59,883 nucleotides of DNA, taken from an uncultured Collinsella sp. (GTDB lineage Bacteria > Actinomycetota > Coriobacteriia > Coriobacteriales > Coriobacteriaceae). Positions 24,772 through 33,238 of the stretch are shown piece by piece (position 1 is the first letter of the stretch; every line of letters begins with the position of its first letter). The notes beneath the pieces are model-generated. The model ran no database searches, was not told where the DNA came from, and saw only the letters and a program-made list of their open reading frames with translations. The position numbers were made by a program, and so were the translations under genes. The stretch is from positions 1 through 59,883 of the forward strand of contig CATZRJ010000005.1 of assembly GCA_958423535.1 (NCBI GenBank). The letters are read 5' to 3'.

Positions 24772-25173
24772 CTACAGGCGGTCCTTGTTCTCGGCCTTAA
24801 CGGCGTGTGCCTGCTGAACAAAGAACAGGTCGTACACCACGATGACAAAGGCGCCAAAGTTGATGGCGTCGCCGCCAAACGCGGGAAGCGTGAGCACCGC
24901 TTGGGCAAGCGTGGCGACCGCGGCAACAATACCGAGCTTAAACGCGCCGTCCACCTGCGAAGGCTTGTTGGCGCCCTTGATACCGGCGACGCCTGCGGCA
25001 AGGTCGACGAGACCCTTGGCGATAAGCACGACCGCTGCGAGCGTGGCGTACGAACCGTACGTGGAATCGAGACCGCCCGTGGCGATACCGACGCCGGCGG
25101 TGACGAGGCTGGCGATGCCCAAAACAAAGTAGATGAGAGCAAGGATTTTGAGAGTCTTGCGAGTGAAGCTCAT
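24772..25173 (-). CDS. Small four-TM membrane protein of unknown function
   Basis: 133 aa from ATG at 25173 with AAAGGA upstream. Four hydrophobic helices: ILALIYFVLGIASLVTAGVG, YATLAAVVLIAKGLVDLAAGVAG, LGIVAAVATLAQAVLTL and FGAFVIVVYDLFFVQQ, ending in a charged tail (HAVKAENKDRL). No catalytic motif is visible and I do not recognise the family. The helix lengths and small residues suggest a membrane scaffold or DUF-type protein. Convergent with the RlmA-like gene. Confidence 0.75.
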   Translation of the reverse strand: MSFTRKTLKILALIYFVLGIASLVTAGVGIATGGLDSTYGSYATLAAVVLIAKGLVDLAAGVAGIKGANKPSQVDGAFKLGIVAAVATLAQAVLTLPAFGGDAINFGAFVIVVYDLFFVQQAHAVKAENKDRL

Positions 25174-25400
25174 GGCTGGTCCTTTCGATACGAGTACGCC
25201 AACTTGGCGCACCCAATGTACTGCACATATCGTGAAGCACATTGTAGTTCAACGGGGCGATGCATGCGTTTGAAAGCGTCTCTTGCCCGCACGGTCCAAC
25301 CTTTCAAAAAAGAAAGCTGGGCGTAAGTCAAATCGATGGCAGCGTATGCGCGGCGCTGCGATGATGGGTCCATGGTAAGAGCTGGTCTCAAGGAGGAGCC

Positions 25401-25544
25401 ATGATGTACGGAGCAGGGCAAGTGCATGAGCCGCGGTCGTTGGGAAGGCGCATGGGTGATTCTGTGATCGCTGCCGTGTGCACGGGATTGATGGCGGTGC
25501 TTTGCATTGGGATGCTGTGGGCCATGTCGCATGTGGGACAATAG
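25401..25544 (+). CDS. Small single-TM protein (47 aa)
   Basis: A short frame with a textbook Shine-Dalgarno (AGGAGG, 4 nt before the ATG at 25401). The product starts MMYGAGQVHEPRSLGRRMGD and has one hydrophobic helix (SVIAAVCTGLMAVLCIGMLWAM) close to the C-terminus, ending SHVGQ. The positive-outside-of-helix pattern predicts an N-in single-pass protein. No homologue recognised. Translation is supported by the strong ribosome-binding site; nothing else is known. Confidence 0.55.
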   Translation: MMYGAGQVHEPRSLGRRMGDSVIAAVCTGLMAVLCIGMLWAMSHVGQ

Positions 25545-25607
25545 AGGACGGTTGGGTGCCGACATAAACGGCGCTCGCGTATTCGTTTTGCTTGTTAAGG
25601 AGTACCC

Positions 25608-26312
25608 ATGGGCGTCGTCGATCCCTTTTCTGTTGCTCGGTCCGCGGGGCTTGAGCTAATCGGGAAGCCCGAGGGCCTCACGCTTACCGACGGCACGATG
25701 GAGCTGCGTGCCGATTTTGGCCGCATGCTTCCACGGCTCAAGCAGGGCCGTCTGCAGCAAGAACTGCTGGTAAAGGCTGCGCGCGCAAAAGGCATCGAGA
25801 GCCCATGGGCGATTGACGCCACGGCAGGCTTTGGCGAGGATTCGCTGCTGCTGGCGGCCGCGGGCTTTAGCGTCGATCTGTATGAGCAGGATTGCGTGAT
25901 CGCGGCGCTCCTCAAGGATGCCTTGGATCGCGCGGCAGATGATCCGGCGCTTGCGACAGCCGTGGCGCGCATGCGCTTACATGCGGGCGAGGACAGCATT
26001 GCCGGCCTTCGCCATACAGCTGAGCTGATCGGGCAGGGCGAGCTCACCGCTCCTGACGTGGTGTATCTGGACCCCATGTTTCCCGGACGCACCAAGAGCG
26101 CGGCGGTTAAAAAGAAGTTCCAACTCTTGCATCATCTGGAGCAGCCGTGCGCCGATGAGGAGACGTTGGTCGAAGCTGCGCTTGCGGTTCACCCGCGCAA
26201 GGTGGTTATCAAGCGGCCGGTGAAGGGGCCACTGCTTGCCGGCGTTAAGCCGAGCTATCAACTTGCGGGCAAGGCCGTTCGCTACGATGTTTTGGTTCCG
26301 CCGCGCCCGTAG
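25608..26312 (+). CDS. rsmJ: 16S rRNA (guanine(1516)-N2)-methyltransferase RsmJ-like
   Basis: 234 aa. The RsmJ signatures are clear: SAM-binding DATAGFGEDSLLLAAAGFSVDLYEQD and the catalytic VVYLDPMFPGRTKSAAVKKK. RsmJ methylates N2 of G1516 in helix 45 of 16S rRNA. Length and order match the family. AAGGAG precedes the ATG. It lies 63 nt after the small membrane protein gene on the same strand. Confidence 0.88.
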   Translation: MGVVDPFSVARSAGLELIGKPEGLTLTDGTMELRADFGRMLPRLKQGRLQQELLVKAARAKGIESPWAIDATAGFGEDSLLLAAAGFSVDLYEQDCVIAALLKDALDRAADDPALATAVARMRLHAGEDSIAGLRHTAELIGQGELTAPDVVYLDPMFPGRTKSAAVKKKFQLLHHLEQPCADEETLVEAALAVHPRKVVIKRPVKGPLLAGVKPSYQLAGKAVRYDVLVPPRP

Positions 26313-26360
26313 CTTGCGTGCGATGGTTGGCGCTCCGTCAGTGCCGTGCCGATGCGGAGT

Positions 26361-26657
26361 CTATTTCCAAGGATGCGACGTCAGATGCCAGCCGCCGCAG
26401 TACTCGCATTTGTAGCAGGCCAAACCACGTCGCCCGCGGTTTTCGCAGTCGGCCATAACGGCCTCGGCCTCGGCGCGCGTGTCGTAACGGTTTTTTCGCT
26501 CGCACGACTTGTAGCGCCAGGCCTCATCTCGCTCGGCGTCCAGGGCGTCGCGGCGCTCATCCTCGCGCGCAAACAGGTCGCTCATATCGCCGCCGGTGGC
26601 AGCGCCCAAAAACTCGCTTTTGGCCTTTGACCAGGCGGCTCGCTTTTTGCTCCCCAT
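26361..26657 (-). CDS. Small zinc-ribbon-like basic protein, unknown function
   Basis: 98 aa. The N-terminal half is basic and helical (MGSKKRAAWSKAKSEFLG), the middle is charged (REDERRDALDAERDEAWRYKSC) and the C-terminus resembles a short zinc finger: KNRYDTRAEAEAVMADCENR..., then CYKCEYCGGWHLT with a CxxCxxC...H pattern. Such modules occur in phage- and integron-like small proteins that bind nucleic acid. The start at 26657 was chosen because ATG follows GAGAAGGG; a TTG at 26678 would add seven residues. Divergent from the GNAT gene. Confidence 0.65.
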   Translation of the reverse strand: MGSKKRAAWSKAKSEFLGAATGGDMSDLFAREDERRDALDAERDEAWRYKSCERKNRYDTRAEAEAVMADCENRGRRGLACYKCEYCGGWHLTSHPWK

Positions 26658-26681
26658 CTGCTTCGCGCCCTTCTCCAAACG

Positions 26682-26713
26682 TTGGTATCATTGCTCAATC
26701 AAAGTGATACCAA
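26682..26713. promoter_or_regulatory. Dyad operator candidate between divergent genes
   Basis: TTGGTATCA (26682-26690) and TGATACCAA (26705-26713) are exact 9-bp inverted copies with a 14-nt spacer, centred between the zinc-ribbon gene (-) and the GNAT gene (+). No dedicated regulator gene is adjacent. Confidence 0.55.
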
Positions 26714-26734
26714 TAAACGTGAGGTCGCCGCGTG

Positions 26735-27223
26735 ATGATCAGAAAAACCCTCGATACCGACATTCCCGCCGTCATGGCTATCTATGACGCGGCCCGCGCC
26801 TTTATGCGTGCGCATGGCAACGCCACGCAGTGGCCCGAGGGCACGCCTTCTGCCGAGCAGCTGGCTGCCGATATCGCCGCCGGTGGCAGCTATGTGTGCG
26901 AAGTCGACGGCCGCGTGGTGGCGACGTTTGCCTTTTTACCGGGCCCGGACGAGTGCTATGACGTCATTGAGGACGGTCAATGGCGTAGCGACACTCCGTA
27001 CGCCGTGCTGCACCGTGTGGCATCCGACGGCACCGTGCACGGTATCGCGGCTGCGATGTTTGCCTTTGCCAAAGAACGTGCCGATCACCTGCGCATCGAC
27101 ACGCATCAGGATAACCTGCCCATGCAGGGTGCGAGCATTAAGGCGGGGTTCGAGCGTGCCGGCGTCGTGCATGTATCGGACGGCACACCGCGCGTTGCGT
27201 TCGATTGGTTGCGCGAGGCATAA
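26735..27223 (+). CDS. GNAT-family N-acetyltransferase
   Basis: 162 aa. The GNAT fold is seen in IRKTLDTDIPAVMAIYDAAR, the strand SYVCEVDGRVVATFAFL, the acetyl-CoA-binding region HRVASDGTVHGIAAAMFAFAKER, and HLRIDTHQDNLPMQGASIKAGFERAGVVHV. The last block (D-x-H-x-x-N-x-x-M) is typical of RimI-like or small-molecule acetyltransferases of this branch. GAGGT lies 9 nt upstream of the ATG at 26735; a GTG at 26732 is also possible. The substrate is unknown. A strong hairpin follows. Confidence 0.85.
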   Translation: MIRKTLDTDIPAVMAIYDAARAFMRAHGNATQWPEGTPSAEQLAADIAAGGSYVCEVDGRVVATFAFLPGPDECYDVIEDGQWRSDTPYAVLHRVASDGTVHGIAAAMFAFAKERADHLRIDTHQDNLPMQGASIKAGFERAGVVHVSDGTPRVAFDWLREA

Positions 27224-27250
27224 GATCGAGGGCGCGCATCAACAATTCGT

Positions 27251-27290
27251 GCGAACGAAAATGGCCCCGGGTGGGGCTATTTTCGTTCGC
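27251..27290 (+). terminator. Strong hairpin after the GNAT gene
   Basis: GCGAACGAAAATGGCCCC pairs with GGGGCTATTTTCGTTCGC, a stem of about 18 bp including a G-T type mismatch, loop GGGT. The T-rich TATTTT lies inside the arm. Confidence 0.7.
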
Positions 27291-27477
27291 TGCGCTGTTT
27301 TGCAAGCCGGCTTTCGCAAGGCGCGAACCTACGAAAATCGCCGCGCGGCAACGCGGGGCGATGAGCTCGGTCGGGGGATAGGGCCCGCTTCGCCCGCCGG
27401 CACGTAAATTGTATCATCCAGTGTGGAACGAGGACGCCCGTTGCCGCGTGCGATGGGCTTGTAATAAGAGGAGAGCC

Positions 27478-29481
27478 ATGTCGAAGCAAGCGGTCGTTGG
27501 AATCTTGGCGCATGTCGATGCCGGCAAGACCACGTTGGCCGAGGCCATGTTGTTCAACGCGGGTCGCATTCGCAAGCGCGGCCGCGTGGACGATGGCGAT
27601 TCGCATCTGGATACAAACGCGATCGAGCGCGAGCGTGGCATCACGATTTTCTCGTCGCAGGCCGTGCTCGACCATGGCGATGCCCACGTCATGCTCGTGG
27701 ATGCGCCGGGGCATGTCGATTTTTCTGCCGAGGCGGAGCGCACGCTGCGCGCACTCGACTACGCGATTTTGGTTGTAGGCGCCAACGACGGCGTGCAAGG
27801 ACACACCGAAACCCTGTGGCGCCTGCTTGCGCGCTATGACATCCCGACGTTCATCTTCATCAACAAAATCGATTTGGAGAATCCCGGCCGCGATGTTTTG
27901 CTGGCACAACTTGGGCAGCGTCTTTCCGAAGGCTGCCTGGATGCCAACGAACTGCTGGCGGGCGGCGCCGTTCAGGAGGACGCTGCTGCGTTGGACGAGG
28001 CGGCGCTCGAGGAGTTTTTTGAAGCGGGTGAGCTTTCCGTCGCGACGCTGCCGCGCATGGTTGCCGAGCGCAAGCTCTTTCCCTGTTTTGCCGGCTCGGC
28101 GCTCAAGGACCAAGGCGTGGACGAGCTGTTGGATGGCATATGTGCGCTGATGCGTGAACAGGCGTGGCTCCCGGAGTTTGCCGCGCGCGTCTATCGTGTC
28201 AGCCGAGGGGATCGCGGCGAGCGCTTGGCTTGGGTTAAAGTGACCGGCGGCACGTTGCATGCCAAGCAGATGATTGACGGACGTTCCGGTGCCGAGGCAT
28301 GGGAGCAGAAGGTCGATCAGGTACGCATCTATAACGGCGAAAAGTATGAGCTTGCCCAAGAAGTTGCCGCTGGCGGCATCTGCGCCGTGACGGGCCTTGC
28401 ACACGTTCGCCCGGGTGATGCCCTGGGCGCGGAGCCCGCGGGCAATGCACCTGTCATTGCGCCAGTCCTCACCTATACGGTGCTTCCGGGCGAACACGAT
28501 GTCCATACGGTGTTCCAGGCACTGGCCGAGCTTGCCGACGAAGATCCCATGCTCGGCGTAAGCTGGAATACGCATCTCGAGCAGATTCATTTGCAGTTGA
28601 TGGGCGCCGTGCAACTCGAGGTCGTGCAGCGGGTGTTGGCCGATCGTTTTGGCCTTTCGGTTGCGTTTGAGTCTGGCGGCATTCTCTATAAGGAGACTAT
28701 TTCGCAGCCAGTCGAGGGCGTGGGCCACTTTGAGCCGCTGCACCACTATGCCGAGGTGCATCTGCGCCTGGAGCCGTTGCCAGCGGGTTCGGGCGTGCAG
28801 TTTGGCACCGTGACCTCGACCGACGAGCTCGATCTTAACTGGCAGCGTTTGGCGCTCACCAACGCCATGGAGCGCGATCATCTGGGCGTGCTGACCGGCT
28901 CGCCCATCACCGATGTGCGCATTACGCTCACGGGCGGCCGCGCGCATGCCAAGCACACCGAGGGCGGCGACTTTCGCCAGGCCACGTACCGCGCGATTCG
29001 CCAGGGGCTCATGCAGGCGCGTGAGGCCGGCGCGGCAGTGCTGTTGGAGCCGTGGTATCGCTTTGAGCTCGAGGTGCCGGGGGAGTGCGTGGGCCGGGCG
29101 CTCTCGGATGCCACGCGCATGGGTGCCGAGTACGAGTCGCCGACGATGGCGGGAGACCGGGCGAAGCTTGTGGGTCGCGTGCCGGCTTCCGAGGTGCAGG
29201 ATTACGCGCTGGAGGTGGCTGCCTACACGAGCGGTCGCGGGCATCTGTACCTGGAGTCCGCCGGCTATGCGGCTTGCCATGATGTCGAGCACGTAATCGA
29301 GACGGCCGCCTATGAGCCCGAGGCCGATCTGCCCAACACGCCCGACTCGGTCTTTTGCTCTCACGGCGCCGGTTACACGGTCAAATGGTACGACGTACCC
29401 GCCGCGGCGCACGTAAAGATCGATCCCGCCACCTTCCGCCCCTGGCGAGCAGCAGACGCCGAGTTTTTCGGCCACATGTGA
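27478..29481 (+). CDS. TetM/TetO-like ribosomal-protection GTPase
   Basis: 667 aa from ATG at 27478 (GAGGAG upstream). EF-G-like architecture: G1 AHVDAGKTTLAEAML, G2 RGITIFSSQ, G3 DAPGHVDFSAEAERTL, G4 NKID (FINKIDLENPG), then domains II-V (VTGLAHVRPGDALG, LQLMGAVQLEVVQRVLADRFGL, SGRGHLYLESAGY). Its length is near that of TetM (639 aa). Such chromosomal homologues in coriobacteria and clostridia may or may not protect against tetracycline. The gene ends ...GHM-stop, where ATG-TGA belongs to a palindromic repeat. The sequence has GC-rich codon use like its neighbours, so no recent transfer is indicated. Confidence 0.85.
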   Translation: MSKQAVVGILAHVDAGKTTLAEAMLFNAGRIRKRGRVDDGDSHLDTNAIERERGITIFSSQAVLDHGDAHVMLVDAPGHVDFSAEAERTLRALDYAILVVGANDGVQGHTETLWRLLARYDIPTFIFINKIDLENPGRDVLLAQLGQRLSEGCLDANELLAGGAVQEDAAALDEAALEEFFEAGELSVATLPRMVAERKLFPCFAGSALKDQGVDELLDGICALMREQAWLPEFAARVYRVSRGDRGERLAWVKVTGGTLHAKQMIDGRSGAEAWEQKVDQVRIYNGEKYELAQEVAAGGICAVTGLAHVRPGDALGAEPAGNAPVIAPVLTYTVLPGEHDVHTVFQALAELADEDPMLGVSWNTHLEQIHLQLMGAVQLEVVQRVLADRFGLSVAFESGGILYKETISQPVEGVGHFEPLHHYAEVHLRLEPLPAGSGVQFGTVTSTDELDLNWQRLALTNAMERDHLGVLTGSPITDVRITLTGGRAHAKHTEGGDFRQATYRAIRQGLMQAREAGAAVLLEPWYRFELEVPGECVGRALSDATRMGAEYESPTMAGDRAKLVGRVPASEVQDYALEVAAYTSGRGHLYLESAGYAACHDVEHVIETAAYEPEADLPNTPDSVFCSHGAGYTVKWYDVPAAAHVKIDPATFRPWRAADAEFFGHM

Positions 29482-29507
29482 CAAAGGGACAGTTCCTTTG
29501 TCACATG
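29475..29507. repeat. Palindromic repeat, TGTGACAAAGG family, copy 1
   Basis: CATGTGACAAAGGGA and TTCCTTTGTCACATG are the arms, with CAG between them. The TGA at 29479-29481 is the stop codon of the TetM-like gene. Other copies: 33203-33232 and 34455-34489. It may also terminate transcription. Confidence 0.85.
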
Positions 29508-29510
29508 CTA

Positions 29511-29540
29511 TTGGTATAACTCGGTATAAGTTGGTATAAC
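29511..29540 (+). promoter_or_regulatory. Three tandem decamers (YGGTATAAS) upstream of the ATPase
   Basis: TTGGTATAAC, TCGGTATAAG and TTGGTATAAC follow one another with an exact 10-nt period, ending 34 nt before the ATPase start. Each contains a TATAA core, so they may be stacked -10 elements, or a row of binding sites on one DNA face. Confidence 0.6.
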
Positions 29541-29574
29541 TATTACCAGGGTTTGCCAATCCGAGGAGGCCGAC

Positions 29575-30693
29575 ATGAATCCAAATCCCTTTAAGCCAAC
29601 GGCTGGCAAGCGGCCTCCGATACTCATCGGTCGCGAGTCGGTCATCGAAGATTTCGCGGAAGGGCTCGATAACGGCGCCGGAGCGCCGGGCAGGCTCATG
29701 CTCATTACGGGAAACCGCGGCTGCGGCAAGACAGTTCTCCTGCGGGAGCTGCAACGTCTGGCCAGCGAGCGCGGATGGGCGGTTGTCTCCGATTCCGCTT
29801 CGCTTGGCTTATGCGACCGCTTGGCCGACGCGCTTCGCTCGAATAAACCCGTTGTGACGTCAATGGAGTTCGGTCCGTCGTTTGGCCGGATGTCGGTCGA
29901 GGCGGCGCGAGCAAAGGGCGAAACGTTACGAGGGCTGGTCAACGAGCGCCTCAAGAAGCTCGGTCCAGGCAAGGGCATACTGTTTGCGATTGACGAGGCG
30001 CAATCGGCGTCTATCGAGGAACTGGCGGCTCTTGCCGTTCTCTATCAGCAGGTGCTCGGAGACCAGGATGCTACGGGCTTGCCCGATAGCGACCAGCGCG
30101 GTCTTGCGCTGGTGTTCGCCGGCTTACCCAGTATGGTTGACGACCTGCTCGAAGAGCCGAGCGTGACGTTTTTGCGGCGTGCCCAGCAGCGTACGCTGGG
30201 GGCGATATCTTTGCCCAAGGTGCGCGATTCATATGTCCAGACGGTCAAAGACGCTGGTCTTTACGTTGACGCGGAGACAGCGGACCTTGCGGCGCGCAAG
30301 AGCATGGGGCATCCCTACATGGTTCAGCTGGTGGGCTATTACATGTGGCGGTCTGCTGTCCGGCGTGGCTCGCAGGTCATTGAAGAGCGCGATGTCGAGG
30401 ATGGTCATGCGGATGCCGTCTCCGAGTTCTACGAAGCGGTTGACGCGCCCCTGTATTACGGGCTGCGCAGTCCGCAACGCCTCTTTATCGAGACTATGGC
30501 TGCTGATGAGGGTAAACCGACGCGCATGGCGGATATCATTGAGCGCTGTGATCGCACCCAGAGCTGGGCGAGTAAATATCGCGCAAGCCTGATTCGCGAG
30601 CGCGTCATCGAGGCTGCCGGATATGGTCTCGTCCGGTTTACTGTGCCCATGCTGGGCGAGTACATCCGCGACCGCGTTTTATGGCACGAGTAG
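29575..30693 (+). CDS. AAA-type ATPase with C-terminal winged helix (paralogue 1)
   Basis: 372 aa. It begins NPFKPTAGKRPPILIGRE, followed by Walker A GNRGCGKT (about residue 45-52), Walker B LFAIDEAQ (about 137-144), a sensor-like LVFAGLPSMVDDLLEEPSVTFLRRAQQ block and a C-terminal winged helix (MADIIERCDRTQSWASKYRA...VRFTVPMLGEYI). This is the STAND/archaeal-ATPase-like group of stand-alone DNA-binding ATPases; no function is established to my knowledge. GAGGAGG precedes the ATG. The UvrA-like gene starts 10 nt after its stop, and a paralogue lies beyond it on the other strand. Confidence 0.75.
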   Translation: MNPNPFKPTAGKRPPILIGRESVIEDFAEGLDNGAGAPGRLMLITGNRGCGKTVLLRELQRLASERGWAVVSDSASLGLCDRLADALRSNKPVVTSMEFGPSFGRMSVEAARAKGETLRGLVNERLKKLGPGKGILFAIDEAQSASIEELAALAVLYQQVLGDQDATGLPDSDQRGLALVFAGLPSMVDDLLEEPSVTFLRRAQQRTLGAISLPKVRDSYVQTVKDAGLYVDAETADLAARKSMGHPYMVQLVGYYMWRSAVRRGSQVIEERDVEDGHADAVSEFYEAVDAPLYYGLRSPQRLFIETMAADEGKPTRMADIIERCDRTQSWASKYRASLIRERVIEAAGYGLVRFTVPMLGEYIRDRVLWHE

Positions 30694-30703
30694 GGTGATA
30701 AAG

Positions 30704-33199
30704 GTGACGGAACAGAAGATGAGCCCGCAGGCTATCGAGGTGCGTGGCGCGCGCGTCCACAACCTCAAGGACATCGATATCGATATTCCGCTGGGAAAGC
30801 TCGTGGGTATTGCCGGCGTGTCGGGCTCGGGCAAGAGTTCGCTGGCGCTGGGGGTTCTTTATGCCGAGGGCTCGCGTCGCTACCTGGAGGCGCTAAGCAC
30901 CTATACCCGCCGTCGTCTAACGCAGGCCGAACATGCCCAGGTGGACGAGGTGCTGCACGTGCCGGCGGCGCTCGCATTGCATCAGCGCCCCAGCGTGCCG
31001 GGCGTGCGTTCTACCTTTGGCACCATGACCGAGCTCAACAATAGCCTGCGTCTGCTCTTTAGCCGTTGCGCCCATCACGTATGCCCGCATTGCGGGGCGC
31101 GTTTGGAGCCGAGCCTTAACGTGGCCGCAGGCCTGTCGCTCACGTGTCCGACGTGCGGCCGCGAGTTCTACGCGCCGAGTGCCGAGGATTTGGCTTTCAA
31201 TAGCGGTGGTGCGTGCCCTATCTGCGGCGGCACCGGTGTCATGCGCGAGGTGGACGAGGCGAGCCTGGTGCCCGACGAGTCAAAGACCATCAACGAGGGC
31301 GCAGTGCTTCCCTGGGGTACGCTTATGTGGGATCTGATGAAGCAGGTGGCCGGCGAGATGGGCGTGCGTACCGACGTGCCGTTTAACCAGCTCACGCCTC
31401 AAGAGCGCGACATCGTGTTCCACGGCCCGGCGGTTAAGAAGCACATTCTTTACGTTCCCAAAAACGGCGAGGGTGCCACGCCGCTCGACTTCACCTATTA
31501 CAACGCCGTCTATACCGTCGAGAATGCGCTCGCCAAGGTCAAGGACGATAAGGGCTTAAAACGCGTTGCGCGCTTTTTGCGCGAGGGCCCATGCCGTGAT
31601 TGCGACGGTACGCGTCTCTCCGAGGCTGCGCGCCAGCCCCAGGTGCGCGGTATCAATCTGTCACAGGCGGCGGCCATGACGCTTGGTGATGCGATTGAGT
31701 GGGTGCGCGGGGTGCCCGCATCCTTGCCGCCCGAGATGCGGCCCATGGCAGCGGATATCTGCGATTCGTTTTTGGGCACGGCTCGTCGTCTGGTCGACCT
31801 GGGTCTCGATTACCTTTCGCTCGATCGCGCCGGTGCCACGCTCTCCACGGGTGAGCGTCAGCGCGTGCAGCTCGCCCGCGTGGTGCGCAACCGATCGACG
31901 GGTGTGCTTTATGTACTGGACGAGCCCTCAATTGGCCTGCATCCTGCCAATGTCGACGGATTGGTGGGTGTGATGCGCGACCTAGTGGGCGACGGCAACA
32001 CCGTGGTTGTTGTCGACCACGATACGCGCGTGTTGGCGGAGGCTGATTATCTGGTTGAGATGGGCCCCGTTGCCGGAGCAGGCGGCGGCAATGTGATCGC
32101 CGCTGGTACGGTTGACGAGGTCGAACAATCGCAGGGCAGCCGCATCGCACCGTTTTTGCGCGCAGACCCCAAGCGTTTGCGCCCGCAGGTGACTGACGAG
32201 GAAATGTTTGATCAGGGCCACATCCGCATGGCAACTAATGCCATCCATACCGTCAAGCCGCTCGAAGTCGATATTCCGCGCGGCCGTCTTGTCGCGGTGA
32301 CGGGCGTTTCGGGTTCGGGCAAGACGACGTTGGTGCTCGAGACGCTCATTCCGGCGCTTAGAGCCCAGGCAGCTGGCGAGCGCCTGCCAAGCCATGTGCG
32401 CTGGGTCGACGCCGAGGGTATCGCACGCGCCAACCTGATTGACGCCACGCCTATCGGCGCCAACGTGCGCTCGACGGTGGCGACCTATGCCGACATCCAT
32501 GATGAGCTGCGCCGCGCCTTCGCCCGTACGCCCGAGGCCAAGGCAGCCGGCTACAAGGCGGGTGCCTTTAGCTACAACACTGGCGCCTTGCGCTGCCCTA
32601 CGTGCGATGGCACGGGCTCGATATCGCTCGACGTGCAGTTTCTGCCCGACGTCGAGATCGTCTGCCCGGCATGTCGTGGTTCGCGTTATGCAGACGCGGC
32701 TTCGCATATCCATCGCGAGGGCAAGGACGGGAGTCTGCTTACGTTGCCGCAGCTCATGGACATGAGCGTGGACGAGGCCATCGACGCCACACTGGGACTC
32801 AAGAAAGTTCAGACGCGCTTGCAGACCTTGCACGACCTGGGATTGGGTTATCTCACGCTTGGTGAGCCCACGCCGGCGCTTTCAGGCGGCGAGGCGCAGC
32901 GCCTTAAGCTTGCGAGCGAGATGGGCCGCGTGCAGGACGATGCCGTATTCGTATTTGACGAGCCCACGATCGGACTACATCCGCTCGATGTTCAGGTGCT
33001 GTTGAACGTGTTTGACGGCCTTGTTGCCAAGGGCGCCACGGTTGTCGTGATCGAGCACGACCTCGATCTTATCCGTAACGCCGATTACGTGATCGACATG
33101 GGCCCGGGCGGTGGCGACGCGGGCGGGCAAATCGTCTGCGCCGGCACGCCGGGCGACATCGCGGCCTGCTCCAAGAGCATTACCGGCCGCTATCTATAG
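30704..33199 (+). CDS. UvrA-like excinuclease ATPase, short UvrA2-type
   Basis: 831 aa, about 110 residues shorter than UvrA of the NER complex. Two ABC modules: Walker A GVSGSGKSSL (N-terminal) and GVSGSGKTTL (about residue 530), signatures LSTGERQRVQLARVV and LSGGEAQRLKLASEM, Walker B YVLDEPSIGLHP and FVFDEPTIGLHP. Zinc clusters: CPHC...CPTC, CPICGG, and CPTCDGTG...CPACRG. The shorter N-terminal insertion suggests loss of the UvrB-binding domain, as in UvrA2/DrrC-like proteins linked to DNA-intercalator tolerance. A GTG start at 30704 is used (AGGGTG upstream); ATG at 30719 is possible. Co-transcribed with the upstream ATPase. Confidence 0.88.
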   Translation: MTEQKMSPQAIEVRGARVHNLKDIDIDIPLGKLVGIAGVSGSGKSSLALGVLYAEGSRRYLEALSTYTRRRLTQAEHAQVDEVLHVPAALALHQRPSVPGVRSTFGTMTELNNSLRLLFSRCAHHVCPHCGARLEPSLNVAAGLSLTCPTCGREFYAPSAEDLAFNSGGACPICGGTGVMREVDEASLVPDESKTINEGAVLPWGTLMWDLMKQVAGEMGVRTDVPFNQLTPQERDIVFHGPAVKKHILYVPKNGEGATPLDFTYYNAVYTVENALAKVKDDKGLKRVARFLREGPCRDCDGTRLSEAARQPQVRGINLSQAAAMTLGDAIEWVRGVPASLPPEMRPMAADICDSFLGTARRLVDLGLDYLSLDRAGATLSTGERQRVQLARVVRNRSTGVLYVLDEPSIGLHPANVDGLVGVMRDLVGDGNTVVVVDHDTRVLAEADYLVEMGPVAGAGGGNVIAAGTVDEVEQSQGSRIAPFLRADPKRLRPQVTDEEMFDQGHIRMATNAIHTVKPLEVDIPRGRLVAVTGVSGSGKTTLVLETLIPALRAQAAGERLPSHVRWVDAEGIARANLIDATPIGANVRSTVATYADIHDELRRAFARTPEAKAAGYKAGAFSYNTGALRCPTCDGTGSISLDVQFLPDVEIVCPACRGSRYADAASHIHREGKDGSLLTLPQLMDMSVDEAIDATLGLKKVQTRLQTLHDLGLGYLTLGEPTPALSGGEAQRLKLASEMGRVQDDAVFVFDEPTIGLHPLDVQVLLNVFDGLVAKGATVVVIEHDLDLIRNADYVIDMGPGGGDAGGQIVCAGTPGDIAACSKSITGRYL

Positions 33200-33202
33200 G
33201 CG

Positions 33203-33232
33203 ATGCGACAAAGGGGCACCCCTTTGTCGCAT
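33203..33232. repeat. Palindromic repeat, TG(T/C)GACAAAGG family, copy 2
   Basis: ATGCGACAAAGGGG and CCCCTTTGTCGCAT pair perfectly around CA-type loop bases. It occupies the gap between the convergent UvrA-like and second ATPase genes, so it probably terminates both. Confidence 0.85.
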
Positions 33233-33238
33233 TGACTT

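Noticed and set aside
27478..29481. Acquired tetracycline resistance gene on a mobile element
   Set aside because: Base composition and codon use match the neighbours, no integrase or relaxase is near, and the protein is longer than TetM; more likely a resident homologue.
29511..29540. Tandem decamers as a CRISPR or minisatellite
   Set aside because: Three 10-nt units without spacers and right at a promoter; far too short for a CRISPR array.
27277..29754. 825-aa open frame antisense to the TetM-like gene
   Set aside because: Shadow of GC-rich codon use; no ribosome-binding site, low-complexity Arg/His-rich product, and the sense frame is an unmistakable GTPase. The same holds for long antisense frames at 3374-4750, 5590-6837, 16206-17795 and 17976-19835.
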